NCBI GenBank assembly: GCA_905233565.1
Contig: CAJOCL010000002.1
Span: 137,379 to 201,378 of the forward strand
Length of the DNA: 64,000 nt
Reading direction: 5' to 3'
Source of the DNA: an uncultured Synergistales bacterium
Lineage (GTDB): Bacteria > Synergistota > Synergistia > Synergistales > Aminobacteriaceae
In this document: piece by piece, positions 43,849 through 51,974 of the stretch
Layout: every line of letters begins with the position of its first letter
Numbering within the stretch: the stretch's first letter is position 1
Position numbers and translations under genes: made by a program
Notes under the pieces: generated by a model
Database searches by the model: none
The model's input: only the letters and a program-made list of their open reading frames with translations
What the model was told of the DNA's origin: nothing

Positions 43849-44044
43849 TAAAGTTTATGATGATTTTGAAGATGAGCTGGACGCAATACGCCTCAGCCTT
43901 TACGATGAAGTAAAGGACATGGCAGCAGATGATATGATCGCTTACCTGCGCGATCAGACTGCCCCTATCATAAAGAAACTCGGGCTTGAATATAGTACAT
44001 TAAAACCCGTACAGCCCAGAAAAAGAGAGAGAATAGCATTTTAG
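43841..44044 (+). CDS. Small partner protein of the PIN gene (candidate antitoxin)
   Basis: A 67-aa acidic-helical protein starting at TTG (43841), with GGAGG about 9 nt upstream. The pattern DAIRLSLYDEVKDMAADDMIAYLRDQ is like small proteins found next to PIN genes, so it is probably the antitoxin of a two-gene module, though gene order is toxin first. The last residues (RKRERIAF) are encoded by a repeat derived from the leader in front of the HicB-like gene, suggesting its original end was altered. Confidence 0.75.
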   Translation: MNNKVYDDFEDELDAIRLSLYDEVKDMAADDMIAYLRDQTAPIIKKLGLEYSTLKPVQPRKRERIAF

Positions 44045-44049
44045 TGAAA
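44024..44049 (+). repeat. Leader repeat (copy 2)
   Basis: Second copy of the 26-bp sequence at 43004-43029, one mismatch. Here it forms the 3' end of the 67-aa gene and the start of the HicB scar. Confidence 0.9.
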
Positions 44050-44085
44050 GCCGATACAAATTTATATTCAAGAATGGCGGTTTGA
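44044..44085 (+). pseudogene. Deletion scar of a second HicB-like gene
   Basis: A 13-codon open frame begins at GTG 44044 and encodes MKADTNLYSRMAV then TGA. It matches the first two codons and the last eleven of the HicB-like gene at 43024-43302 (ADTNLYARIAV), with the middle about 78 codons missing in frame. DNA identity over the 3' part (43267-43301 versus 44050-44084) is about 30 of 35 bases, so this was a diverged copy, not a recent PCR-like duplicate. It is not expected to make a functional protein. Confidence 0.8.
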
Positions 44086-44130
44086 TGTTAAGATAACTAA
44101 AATATAAAAGTTAGGAGCATCAACAATAAA

Positions 44131-46488
44131 ATGTCTGATACATTAAGCCTCAGAGACTTAAGAATCAACGACAGCGCAATAATTGAAACAGTCGGCGGAA
44201 CAGGACACCTAAGACAGCACCTTCTCGACATGGGTATAATTCCCGGCGCAAGGGTCAGGATGATTCGTTCCGCACCTATGGGCGATCCGCTTGAATTTAG
44301 GATACATGATTACGAACTGACACTCAGGCTGGACGACGCGGGGCGCATAACCGTAAGACCCGTCAAAGATACTGACAACGCAGCAAATTTAATCAATGCC
44401 CTTCATGAAGTTACAGGAATCGAACATCCCGGACTTGGCGAGGAAGGCAAATATCACGTAAAGGATGAAAACAAGCCCCTCCCGGACGGTTCAATATTGA
44501 CATTCGCCCTCGCAGGCAATCAGAACTCGGGAAAAACAACGCTTTTTAACCAGCTCACAGGAGCATCGCAGAGAGTCGGAAATTTTCCCGGCGTTACGGT
44601 TGACAGAAAAGACGGAGCAATTCGCGGTTATCCCGATACGCTTATCACTGACCTTCCCGGCATTTATTCAATGTCACCTTACAGCGGAGAAGAAATAGTT
44701 TCCCGGAATTTCATTCTCAACGAAAAACCCAAAGCAATAATCAATATCGTTGACGCTACGAATATTGAACGCAATTTATATTTAACCGTACAGCTGCTTG
44801 AAACGCAGATCCCTACGGTTGTTGCGTTAAACATGATGGACGAATTGAGCGGCAACGGCGGAACTGTTGACATTAACAGAATGGAGGCAATGCTCGGAGT
44901 TCCCGTAGTTCCGATTTCAGCGTTGAAAAATGAAGGAATTGACGAACTTGTCAGGCACGCCGTACACATCGCAAAATATCAGGAAAAACCCGCCCGCTAT
45001 GATTTCTGTGACGAGGACGATCACGGCGGAGCCGTTCACAGATGTATTCACGCAATATCGCACCTCATCAAAGATCACGCCGAACGCGCAGGAATCCCCC
45101 TGAGATTTGCGGCAAGCAAAGTGATTGAAAATGATGAACTTATTCTCGAACGCCTTAATCTTGAATTTAATGAGCGCGAAATGCTTGAACACATAATAAT
45201 TCAAATGGAAGCTGAACGGGGATTAGACCGCAACGCCGCAATGTCTGATATGAGATTTTCATTCATTGATAAGGTCTGCAAAAGTTCAGTCAAAAAACCC
45301 GTTGAAAGCCGCGAACATTTAAGAAGTCAGAAACTTGACGGGATTTTGACGGGAAAATATACGGCCATACCGTTATTTATCGGCGTAATGGCTTTGATTT
45401 TCTGGCTTACGTTTGAAGTTATCGGCGCATATTTTCAGGATATTCTTGAAGGCTGGATCGAAGGTTTGACGGAATATACTGATACGGTGCTGACGAATGC
45501 AGGAGTTAATGAAGTTATACACAAATTCATAACTGAGGGCGTTTTTGCAGGTATCGGGAGCGTTTTATCATTCCTGCCGATAATAATAACCCTGTTCTTC
45601 TTTTTATCTATACTTGAAGACAGCGGTTATACTGCAAGAGTAGCATTTTTCATGGATAAATTGCTGCGAAAGATCGGACTTTCGGGACGCAGTATAGTAC
45701 CGATGTTAATAGGCTTCGGGTGTACCGTCCCCGCCGTAATGTCGACGAGGACTCTTCCCAGTGAACGCGACAGAAGAATGACGATATTATTAACTCCTTT
45801 CATGAGCTGTACTGCAAAGCTGCCTATATACGCGTTTTTTGTTGATGCCTTTTTCCCTGAACACAGCGGTTTTATAATGATCGGCCTTTATCTTTTGGGA
45901 ATATTAATCGGGATTCTTGTTGCACTGCTCTATAAAAATACGCTTTTCAGGGGCGAGGCTGTTCCGTTTGTTATGGAACTTCCCAACTACAGGATGCCCG
46001 GAGCAAGGAATGTATTAATGCTGATGTGGGAGAAGGCAAAAGATTTCATACAGCGCGCATTCTCAGTTATATTCGTTGCAACGGTCGTAATATGGTTCCT
46101 TCAGAGTTTCGATTTGTATTTCAATATTGCAGACACTCAGGACGAAAGTATTTTAGCGTCAGTATCGGGGCTTTTAGTGCCGCTGTTAAGGCCGTTGGGG
46201 CTGGGTGACTGGAGAATATGCACGTCATTAATCAGCGGATTTCTTGCAAAGGAAAGCGTTGTTTCAAGTTTGAACGTTCTTTTCGGAAATAACGTAAGCT
46301 CCGTGATTTCGTCAGTTTCAGCGGCTTCACTGCTTGTCTTCAGCCTTTTATATACTCCCTGTGCTGCAGCCGTTGCGTCAATAAGGCGTGAAATGGGCGG
46401 AAAATGGGCTTTCGGCGTTGTTCTCTGGCAGTGTGCAATAGCGTGGATAGCGGCATATATTACGCGCTGGATTATTCTTTTGTTATAA
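44131..46488 (+). CDS. feoB: FeoA-FeoB fusion ferrous iron transporter
   Basis: A 785-aa fusion. Residues about 1-75 are a FeoA SH3-like domain ([19 protein letters not shown]...[18 protein letters not shown]). A GTPase domain follows with G1 GNQNSGKTT near 129 and the FPGVTVD and DLPGIYS blocks. The C-terminal half is membrane-embedded (about 10 helices), with [15 protein letters not shown] and [12 protein letters not shown] typical of FeoB gates. It imports Fe(II). FeoA and FeoB are usually separate genes; the fusion is known but less common. It lies just after the HicB/PIN patch; promoter not clear. Confidence 0.96.
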   Translation: MSDTLSLRDLRINDSAIIETVGGTGHLRQHLLDMGIIPGARVRMIRSAPMGDPLEFRIHDYELTLRLDDAGRITVRPVKDTDNAANLINALHEVTGIEHPGLGEEGKYHVKDENKPLPDGSILTFALAGNQNSGKTTLFNQLTGASQRVGNFPGVTVDRKDGAIRGYPDTLITDLPGIYSMSPYSGEEIVSRNFILNEKPKAIINIVDATNIERNLYLTVQLLETQIPTVVALNMMDELSGNGGTVDINRMEAMLGVPVVPISALKNEGIDELVRHAVHIAKYQEKPARYDFCDEDDHGGAVHRCIHAISHLIKDHAERAGIPLRFAASKVIENDELILERLNLEFNEREMLEHIIIQMEAERGLDRNAAMSDMRFSFIDKVCKSSVKKPVESREHLRSQKLDGILTGKYTAIPLFIGVMALIFWLTFEVIGAYFQDILEGWIEGLTEYTDTVLTNAGVNEVIHKFITEGVFAGIGSVLSFLPIIITLFFFLSILEDSGYTARVAFFMDKLLRKIGLSGRSIVPMLIGFGCTVPAVMSTRTLPSERDRRMTILLTPFMSCTAKLPIYAFFVDAFFPEHSGFIMIGLYLLGILIGILVALLYKNTLFRGEAVPFVMELPNYRMPGARNVLMLMWEKAKDFIQRAFSVIFVATVVIWFLQSFDLYFNIADTQDESILASVSGLLVPLLRPLGLGDWRICTSLISGFLAKESVVSSLNVLFGNNVSSVISSVSAASLLVFSLLYTPCAAAVASIRREMGGKWAFGVVLWQCAIAWIAAYITRWIILLL

Positions 46489-46495
46489 TTTCGGC

Positions 46496-47284
46496 ATGAG
46501 ACAGTATCACATAGCACTTGAAGAAAAAGATGTCGGGCGTTACTGCATACTGCCCGGAGATCCCGGACGCTGTGAAAGCATAGCCAAATATTTTGATGAG
46601 CCTTGTTTCGTTTCGTCAAACAGGGAGTTCACGACATGGGCGGGGACTTTGAAGGGCGAAAAAGTCTGCGTTACGTCAACAGGAATCGGAGGCCCTTCGG
46701 CAGCGATTGCAATGGAAGAGTTATCCGCATTGGGTGTCGATACGTTTATACGCGTCGGGACGTGCGGAGGCATTAACATGAAGGTTAAAAGTTCCGATGT
46801 TGTCATAGCGTCAGGGGCTGTCAGGCTTGACGGTACAAGCAGGGAATATGCTCCGATAGAATTTCCGGCCGTTGCTGATTTTGAAATTACGAACGCGCTT
46901 GCAAATGCTGCCCGTGAATTGGGGGAACGCTTTCACGTCGGAATAGTACAGTGCAAAGACTCATTCTACGGACAGCACAGCCCTGAGAGAATGCCGGTAT
47001 CATATGAGCTTGTCAACAAGTGGGAATCATGGAAAAAACTCGGAGTTCTTGCGAGCGAAATGGAATCCGCAACGCTCTTTGTAGCTGCATCAGCATTGGG
47101 CGTTAAGTGCGGAAGCGTCCTGAACGTAATTTGGAATCAGGAACGCAAAAAAGCCGGCTATAATGAACCCGATGATTTAGATACGGGCAGGGGGATAAGA
47201 GTTGCTGTCCGTGCATTGTCTTTAATAATCGAAAAAAATAACGGGAAAAATAACGGGAAAAATAACGGAAAGGAAGCGCAATAA
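46496..47284 (+). CDS. udp: Uridine phosphorylase
   Basis: A 262-aa nucleoside phosphorylase of the UDP/PNP family, which splits uridine with phosphate. [26 protein letters not shown] and [15 protein letters not shown] are the family motifs. The last 16 residues are a tail of NNGK repeats ([17 protein letters not shown]) encoded by a 12-bp tandem repeat, not part of the usual fold. The gene starts 7 bp after feoAB and its stop overlaps the Mrp start by one base. The tail may vary in length between strains. Confidence 0.93.
   Translation: MRQYHIALEEKDVGRYCILPGDPGRCESIAKYFDEPCFVSSNREFTTWAGTLKGEKVCVTSTGIGGPSAAIAMEELSALGVDTFIRVGTCGGINMKVKSSDVVIASGAVRLDGTSREYAPIEFPAVADFEITNALANAARELGERFHVGIVQCKDSFYGQHSPERMPVSYELVNKWESWKKLGVLASEMESATLFVAASALGVKCGSVLNVIWNQERKKAGYNEPDDLDTGRGIRVAVRALSLIIEKNNGKNNGKNNGKEAQ
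47234..47269 (+). repeat. 12-bp tandem repeat at the 3' end of udp
   Basis: AAAAATAACGGG is present three times (last copy ends GGA). Each unit encodes Asn-Asn-Gly-Lys, so changes in copy number keep the frame. Confidence 0.9.
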
Positions 47285-48096
47285 TGGCAGATTGTAATCA
47301 TGACTGCGAACACTGTGCCTCTAACTGCGGAGAACGTAAAGCAGAGTCATTGATGTTCAGCAACAACCCTAACAGCATAATAAAAAACGTCATCGGCGTT
47401 GTCAGCGGAAAAGGCGGAGTCGGGAAATCACTCGTTACGGGTCTTTTAGCGTGTGAGATGAGACGCAGGGGATTCAGCACTGCCGTACTTGATGCGGATA
47501 TTACGGGGCCTTCAATCCCGAAAATGTTCGGAGTGAATGAGCCTGTTCTGTCTGACGGTCATTATATACAGCCGTCAGTCAGCAAAAGCGGCATTAAGTT
47601 AATCTCAATGAATTTATGCCTTCAGGACGAACGCGCACCCGTTGTCTGGCGCGGACCTGTTCTCGGCGGAGTTCTTCGGCAGTTCTGGGAGGAAGTCGAC
47701 TGGGGAATGATTGATTATATGTTCGTTGACATGCCGCCCGGTACCGGTGACGTTCCTTTAACGGTGTTCCGGTCATTGCCGTTAAAGGGGATAATTGTAG
47801 TTACAACGCCTCAGGAGTTAGTGGGTATGATTGTCGGCAAGGCTCTTAACATGGCCGCAATGATGAATATTCCCGTTTTAGGGATTGTTGAGAACATGGC
47901 ATATTTTGAGTGTCCCGACTGCGGAAAGAAACACTATATTTTCGGCAAAATTAATAATCCCGGCTGTTCCGTAACGTCAGAAATTCCGATAATGCCTGAA
48001 ATTGCGGAGCTGTGCGATTCAGGAAAGATTGAAGATTTTGATTCAGGTTCAGGAAAATATCTCGGCGGAATAATTGACACGCTGAAAAATTTGTAA
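47284..48096 (+). CDS. Mrp/NBP35-type Fe-S carrier ATPase
   Basis: A 270-aa P-loop ATPase of the Mrp/ApbC group that carries and delivers iron-sulfur clusters. The N-terminus has extra cysteines (CNHDCEHCASNCGE) like NBP35; the deviant Walker A is VSGKGGVGKS near residue 40, and CPDCGKKHYIFG near residue 212 has another CxxC. The ATG at 47284 overlaps the udp stop (TAATG). Fe-S assembly fits the ferredoxin enzymes elsewhere in the window. Confidence 0.93.
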   Translation: MADCNHDCEHCASNCGERKAESLMFSNNPNSIIKNVIGVVSGKGGVGKSLVTGLLACEMRRRGFSTAVLDADITGPSIPKMFGVNEPVLSDGHYIQPSVSKSGIKLISMNLCLQDERAPVVWRGPVLGGVLRQFWEEVDWGMIDYMFVDMPPGTGDVPLTVFRSLPLKGIIVVTTPQELVGMIVGKALNMAAMMNIPVLGIVENMAYFECPDCGKKHYIFGKINNPGCSVTSEIPIMPEIAELCDSGKIEDFDSGSGKYLGGIIDTLKNL

Positions 48097-48099
48097 CAG

Positions 48100-48124
48100 C
48101 ACCGGTTAAGCCGGTGTTTTTTTG
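48100..48124 (+). terminator. Terminator after the Mrp gene
   Basis: CACCGG pairs with CCGGTG over a TTAAG loop, followed by seven T. Confidence 0.93.
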
Positions 48125-48154
48125 TGCTAATATTTTCATTGAGGTGAAATTATC

Positions 48155-48760
48155 ATGAATAAAATCATCACTATAGGCCGCGAGTTCGGTTCAGGAGGAC
48201 GCGAATTAGCGCGTAACATCGCAGAAATTCTCGGATATGCTTATTACGACCGCGAAATAATATCAGAAATTGCGAAGCGTACATCATTATCTGAAAGATA
48301 CGTTCAGAACGTTGCGGAACACAGGCCGATAATACCCTTTCCGATTCACACGGGGCGTACATTCTGGGCGGTCATTCCGGATTACGGCCAGAACGTTCAG
48401 CAGGAACAGCACAGCATAATACGCGAACTTGCAGAAAAATCCGACTGCGTTATAGTCGGCAGGGGTGCAGATTATATTCTCAGGAACGAGAAGCCCTATA
48501 GAATATTCGTTTATTCTGATGCTGATTCAAAATTGAAGAGGTGCCGTGAAAACAGCAGCAACGATTATTCAAAAGGTGAAGAGATGACCGACAAAGAATT
48601 AGCACGGAGAATCGAACAGATTAACGAATCAAGGGCGGAATATTACGAGTTTTACACGGGGCAGAAATGGGGCTGCAGGTCAAATTATGATTTGTGCGTC
48701 AATACTGCGTCATTCCCTGACTTCAAGAAACTTGCTCAGGCTATAGCTTCGTTAATATAA
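48155..48760 (+). CDS. Cytidylate-kinase-like protein
   Basis: A 201-aa P-loop protein of the cytidylate-kinase-like family. The opening ITIGREFGSGGRELARNIAEILGYAYYDREII has the P-loop variant GREFGSGGRE and the LID-region FVYSDADSKLKRCRE. Members are common in anaerobes alongside a real cmk; the substrate is not established. Start ATG at 48155. The IS remnant follows 18 bp downstream. Confidence 0.88.
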   Translation: MNKIITIGREFGSGGRELARNIAEILGYAYYDREIISEIAKRTSLSERYVQNVAEHRPIIPFPIHTGRTFWAVIPDYGQNVQQEQHSIIRELAEKSDCVIVGRGADYILRNEKPYRIFVYSDADSKLKRCRENSSNDYSKGEEMTDKELARRIEQINESRAEYYEFYTGQKWGCRSNYDLCVNTASFPDFKKLAQAIASLI

Positions 48761-48836
48761 TTTTTTAACTCCTTTTGCCAGAAGTCTCCCGCCTCTATAG
48801 GCGGTGAGATGAATGGCATGATATAATTCATAATAT

Positions 48837-48968
48837 ACCGTAGGGACTACGGGAATTGACGCCTTTGGAGAGGGTGTAAGGCGTATTCAGCCATTGAGGT
48901 TGAGCGCAGTCCTCGATGAATTAGGAAGCTCCCACCTCAAACGCCAACGAGCGTTAGGTGGAGGGTAG
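48837..48968 (+). pseudogene. tnpB 3' fragment
   Basis: An open stretch of 43 codons, TVGTTGIDAFGEGVRRIQPL... ending LGGG and TAG. It aligns in frame with the C-terminal tail of the tnpB remnant at 9131-9241 ([18 protein letters not shown]). Everything upstream of this tail is missing. In intact systems this region overlaps the omega-RNA scaffold, which may explain why it was kept. Confidence 0.8.
48928..48964 (+). repeat. Right-end hairpin of the short IS copy
   Basis: CTCCCACCT pairs with AGGTGGAGG over a loop containing AACGAGCGTT. It corresponds to 9222-9263 in the other copy; stem sequence differs but pairing is kept, so the structure is under constraint or was when the copies diverged. 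Confidence 0.7.
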
Positions 48969-49003
48969 TTCACTCCCCTAGTTTATGGCTATGGGGATAT
49001 TTT

Positions 49004-49804
49004 TTATTCGGGAAGCGTCAGAAGTTCCGAAATTTCATTGACGTTAAGACCTGCCCTTATTCCGAAACGTGTAAGGACAAAATCATATTTAACTGGGTCT
49101 TCGGGGCAGATTTCCCTGAAACCTTCTGTAATTTCCGCTGCAGTTTTCAAGTCTGCACTTTTTCTTTTAGTGAATCCAAGTATCCTGCTTATGTTGTGCA
49201 TATGAGTATCAGTAGGCACGATTAAATCACACGGCCTGAGAACGTTCCAGCCGCCCGGATCGACATTATCTTTTCTGACAAGCCATTTAAGGAATAAAAA
49301 TAATCTTTTGCACGCGCTGCCGTCCTTCGGTGCTGTAACAAGCGAAAAAGAACCTTCATTTTTCCCTTTAGATAATCTGCCTGAAAACTCATCGAGGCCG
49401 TCAAAAATATTTCCGTTTGAAATTCTCAGGCATTCAGCCAGGAATTTTTCAAGAGAGTCATATTCTTTCAGAATTTCAGATATATTTTTCAGCAATATAT
49501 TAATATCGTACCCGGTTGTGAATCTGTGTTTGAAACTTTCAGGGACAATATCAAAATTCCTGTTATTAATCAAAAATTTGTGAGGATTTCTGCCGAGACA
49601 TGACAAAACACCGTCAACACTCTTCATTATCTGTGATACCCGCCCGTATGCAAGCGATGAGGCAATAATCCCGGCAATTTCCAAGTCTTTTACATCTTCA
49701 TAATCATAAAGGAAATGCAAAGGGTCAGGGTTTATTAATTCCCTTCTCTGGTAAACGTAATATAAACCTTCAAGAAATGACTTGAGTTTTTTATTCATGT
49801 TCAA
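49004..49804 (-). CDS. TIGR02757-family protein (DUF2400)
   Basis: A 266-aa protein that matches the uncharacterised TIGR02757 family: LINPDPLHFLYDYEDVKDLEIAGIIASSLAYGRVSQI near the N-terminus and the VPTDTHMHNISRILGFTKRKSADLKTA block near residue 200. Helical throughout, with HhH-glycosylase-like features in the C-terminal half (a distant relation only). Function unknown. It is a single gene that ends just past the IS remnant. Confidence 0.9.
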   Translation of the reverse strand: MNMNKKLKSFLEGLYYVYQRRELINPDPLHFLYDYEDVKDLEIAGIIASSLAYGRVSQIMKSVDGVLSCLGRNPHKFLINNRNFDIVPESFKHRFTTGYDINILLKNISEILKEYDSLEKFLAECLRISNGNIFDGLDEFSGRLSKGKNEGSFSLVTAPKDGSACKRLFLFLKWLVRKDNVDPGGWNVLRPCDLIVPTDTHMHNISRILGFTKRKSADLKTAAEITEGFREICPEDPVKYDFVLTRFGIRAGLNVNEISELLTLPE

Positions 49805-49850
49805 ATAAAAAGCAGGGAAGCCCTAAAAACTCCCCCGCAGTAATCTAAAT

Positions 49851-50339
49851 TCACCTTGCAGAAAGTTCACGGTCAATTATGTAAAGACTGTGATTATCTT
49901 TGCCGAGAAATTCAAGTTTGCTTACTATGCTGCCCGTGTTGTCTTCCTCTTCAAGCTGCTCATCGACATACCATTTAAGCATTGACTGTGTTGCGTAATC
50001 CTTCTCTTCAACGGCCATGTCAACCAGTTTATAAATGCGTGAAGTAACATACTGTTCATGAGCATACGCCGTCTTGAAAACGTCAAGAGCATCCGAATAA
50101 TTTTCTTTAGGCTTTGCAATCTCAGGAATAATCACCCTTGCACCGCGTTCATAGAGATAATCTATAAATTTTTCGGCGTGTTCAACTTCTTCTTTGTACT
50201 GCTTTTTCATCCAGTGAGCCATCCCGGAAAGCCCGCAATCCTCGAAATATGCCGACATTGCCAGATAGATATACGCCGAGTCAAATTCAGCCTTTATCTG
50301 GTCATTAATAGCGGCTGTCATTGAGTCTGAAATTTTCAT
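49851..50339 (-). CDS. Ferritin
   Basis: A 162-aa FtnA-like ferritin that stores iron. The ferroxidase residues appear in the four-helix pattern: IKAEFDSAYIYLAMSAYFED near residue 14, KKQYKEEVEHAEKFIDYL near 45 and the later EQLEEEDNTGSIVSKLEFLG. The start ATG shares one base with the superoxide reductase stop, so the two are translated together. Linking iron storage to superoxide removal limits Fenton damage in an anaerobe. Confidence 0.95.
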   Translation of the reverse strand: MKISDSMTAAINDQIKAEFDSAYIYLAMSAYFEDCGLSGMAHWMKKQYKEEVEHAEKFIDYLYERGARVIIPEIAKPKENYSDALDVFKTAYAHEQYVTSRIYKLVDMAVEEKDYATQSMLKWYVDEQLEEEDNTGSIVSKLEFLGKDNHSLYIIDRELSAR

Positions 50340-50704
50340 TATGCTTCAGCCTTCCAGAGACCATGTTTGTTGCAGAACTCGCGCATGACCGAGCCTGATT
50401 TCACGCATTCAAAACCTGCTTCGGGAGCTTCGTTCGGCTTAAGGAACTGACGGCAGACCCTTTCACCGTTGATGACTTCCACCCACTCGATATAGTGATC
50501 GTCCTGCATGGGGTGGGCAACGCTGCCGACTTTTACTTTTCCGCCGTCAAACACCGGGACGTGCTTTTCTGTTGCTGCATCGGTCGTATTTTCTTTGAGC
50601 TGCTTCATAGGTTCGCCGCAGCATGAGAGAGTGCCTCCGCCTACGTGCATAACTTCAACGATATTGCCGCATTTTGAACACTTAAAAACGCTTAATTTTT
50701 CCAT
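50339..50704 (-). CDS. dfx: Desulfoferrodoxin (class I superoxide reductase)
   Basis: A 121-aa two-domain desulfoferrodoxin. The N-terminal rubredoxin-like centre has CSKCG and CCGEP cysteines; the catalytic iron domain has the His ligands in [19 protein letters not shown] and the Cys/His in CNKHGLW at the end. It reduces superoxide to peroxide without making oxygen. The promoter is a good sigma-70-type site at 50740-50768. First gene of the dfx-ferritin pair. Confidence 0.96.
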   Translation of the reverse strand: MEKLSVFKCSKCGNIVEVMHVGGGTLSCCGEPMKQLKENTTDAATEKHVPVFDGGKVKVGSVAHPMQDDHYIEWVEVINGERVCRQFLKPNEAPEAGFECVKSGSVMREFCNKHGLWKAEA

Positions 50705-50739
50705 ATGAAAATTTACCCCCTATTAATTTTGTTGGGATT

Positions 50740-50768
50740 ATAATATATTGCAATGAAAATTTAAGCAA
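50740..50768 (-). promoter_or_regulatory. Promoter for superoxide reductase-ferritin
   Basis: On the minus strand, TTGCTT (50768-50763), 17-bp spacer, TATTAT (50745-50740), about 36 bp before the ATG. The A/T-rich sequence around it could hold a PerR- or Fur-like site, but none is convincing. Confidence 0.55.
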
Positions 50769-50798
50769 GAATAATTTACGTAAACAGGTGTATTAATT

Positions 50799-51974
50799 AT
50801 GAGACGTTTAAGAGCTTTTGTTTTGACGGAACTTTTGACTGCAATGTTGATGCAGGGGCTGTTTATCGTTGTTTTATGTACGTCATTTTATCTTCTGACA
50901 TCGTTTTATTCTAATACTCAGCAGGTTTTGACGGCTAGGGCACACGCTGAGAGGGTAATAGCATTTTTTGATGACAAGATAAGGCATGCAGGGCTTGGGT
51001 TATGGAAATGTGAAAATCCTATCCAAGTCAGGGAGGTATTCGCGCCTTTTACAGAGTTCACGCCTTATACAGATGAAAGAGACAACACATTACTGAGGAA
51101 GATATGCTTACCAGTAGCAATTACTTCTACTAACTTTGACAAAAATACTAATAATAATAATAGGAAACCGAAATTTTATACGGATACAAGAAGTAATCAT
51201 AAAATACATTACGGTAGTTGTGTTACTTTATTCTATGCTCAAAGGGATCTTTCACACACTCATAAAAGCACATCAGCAAATAGCACCGGCGATATTGAAT
51301 CTATTCTTGTTATTCGTAATGGTTCCCTTCAAGATGATAGTTCGGAATTAACACTGCTGGATACGGGCAATACTAATCTTAAGAATTATAAAAACACTGA
51401 ATTTTATAAAGAAAGTTATACAGGAGTTCATGATATTAGAAATTGGGTCGTTATTGAAGGTGCTGGTGTACCTTTTTGTATGTATAACCATGATAACAGT
51501 ACAACGCAGTCAATTCAAGGCTATGGAATTGCTATAGATTCAACTATACCTGCTGCGGGTGAATTAATGTATTTGAAATGTATGCAAATATTCGTACAGG
51601 GAAAAGATAATGTAGACGAAGGCAGACAGCTTGCATTTCGTGAACCTACCAGAACACCATATTCACACGAGCCAATCTGGAACAGTACCTACAATCAAGA
51701 AAAAGGCATACTTGAAATATACATGGAACTTGACACAGAGACCAACATTTTTACTCTCTACGTCCTCGCTTCAGGCGGCACTGACTACACTATAAACACT
51801 GAGAGACCTGCAGAATGGCCAGAACGTGCAGAACCTACGGCCTCAAATTGGGGTAAAAAGATCAATGACGATAAAAATTATACCGCTTACCCTCATCACA
51901 TAATCTACGTATCCCGTGCATCATGGAAGCTCAATAACATACCTGAAGGCTTTAATTGGAGTAGGATTGAGTAA
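50799..51974 (+). CDS. PilW-like minor pilin (prepilin-type N-terminus)
   Basis: A 391-aa protein with a prepilin-type start: leader MRRLRA, then FVLTELLTAMLMQGLFIVVL with Glu at +5, and a large mostly beta C-terminal part of about 350 residues. Length and layout fit PilW-type minor pilins. It lies away from the other pilus genes, and the A/T-rich coding stretch (about 51120-51560) differs from its neighbours, which suggests recent arrival or weak constraint. The 3' end overlaps the 3' end of radA by 23 bp on the opposite strand. The start ATG follows AGGTG. Confidence 0.8.
   Translation: MRRLRAFVLTELLTAMLMQGLFIVVLCTSFYLLTSFYSNTQQVLTARAHAERVIAFFDDKIRHAGLGLWKCENPIQVREVFAPFTEFTPYTDERDNTLLRKICLPVAITSTNFDKNTNNNNRKPKFYTDTRSNHKIHYGSCVTLFYAQRDLSHTHKSTSANSTGDIESILVIRNGSLQDDSSELTLLDTGNTNLKNYKNTEFYKESYTGVHDIRNWVVIEGAGVPFCMYNHDNSTTQSIQGYGIAIDSTIPAAGELMYLKCMQIFVQGKDNVDEGRQLAFREPTRTPYSHEPIWNSTYNQEKGILEIYMELDTETNIFTLYVLASGGTDYTINTERPAEWPERAEPTASNWGKKINDDKNYTAYPHHIIYVSRASWKLNNIPEGFNWSRIE

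Larger units (their letters stand above)
48779..48973 (+). mobile_element. IS200/IS605-type internally deleted element (MITE-like)
   Basis: A 195-bp copy of the same element type as 8490-9271. It keeps the left hairpin (48786-48808, CTCCCGCC...GGCGGTGAG, then ATGAAT) joined almost directly to the last 44 codons of tnpB and the right hairpin, ending in TAGTTCAC (48966-48973). It has no transposase and could only move with TnpA supplied elsewhere. Such palindrome-ended derivatives are known for IS605-like families. It sits between convergent genes. Outer boundaries are approximate. Confidence 0.75.

Noticed and set aside
48779..48973. CRISPR-like or riboswitch structure
   Set aside because: The hairpins match the ends of the IS remnant at 8490-9271, including tnpB codons in frame, so a mobile-element origin explains them.
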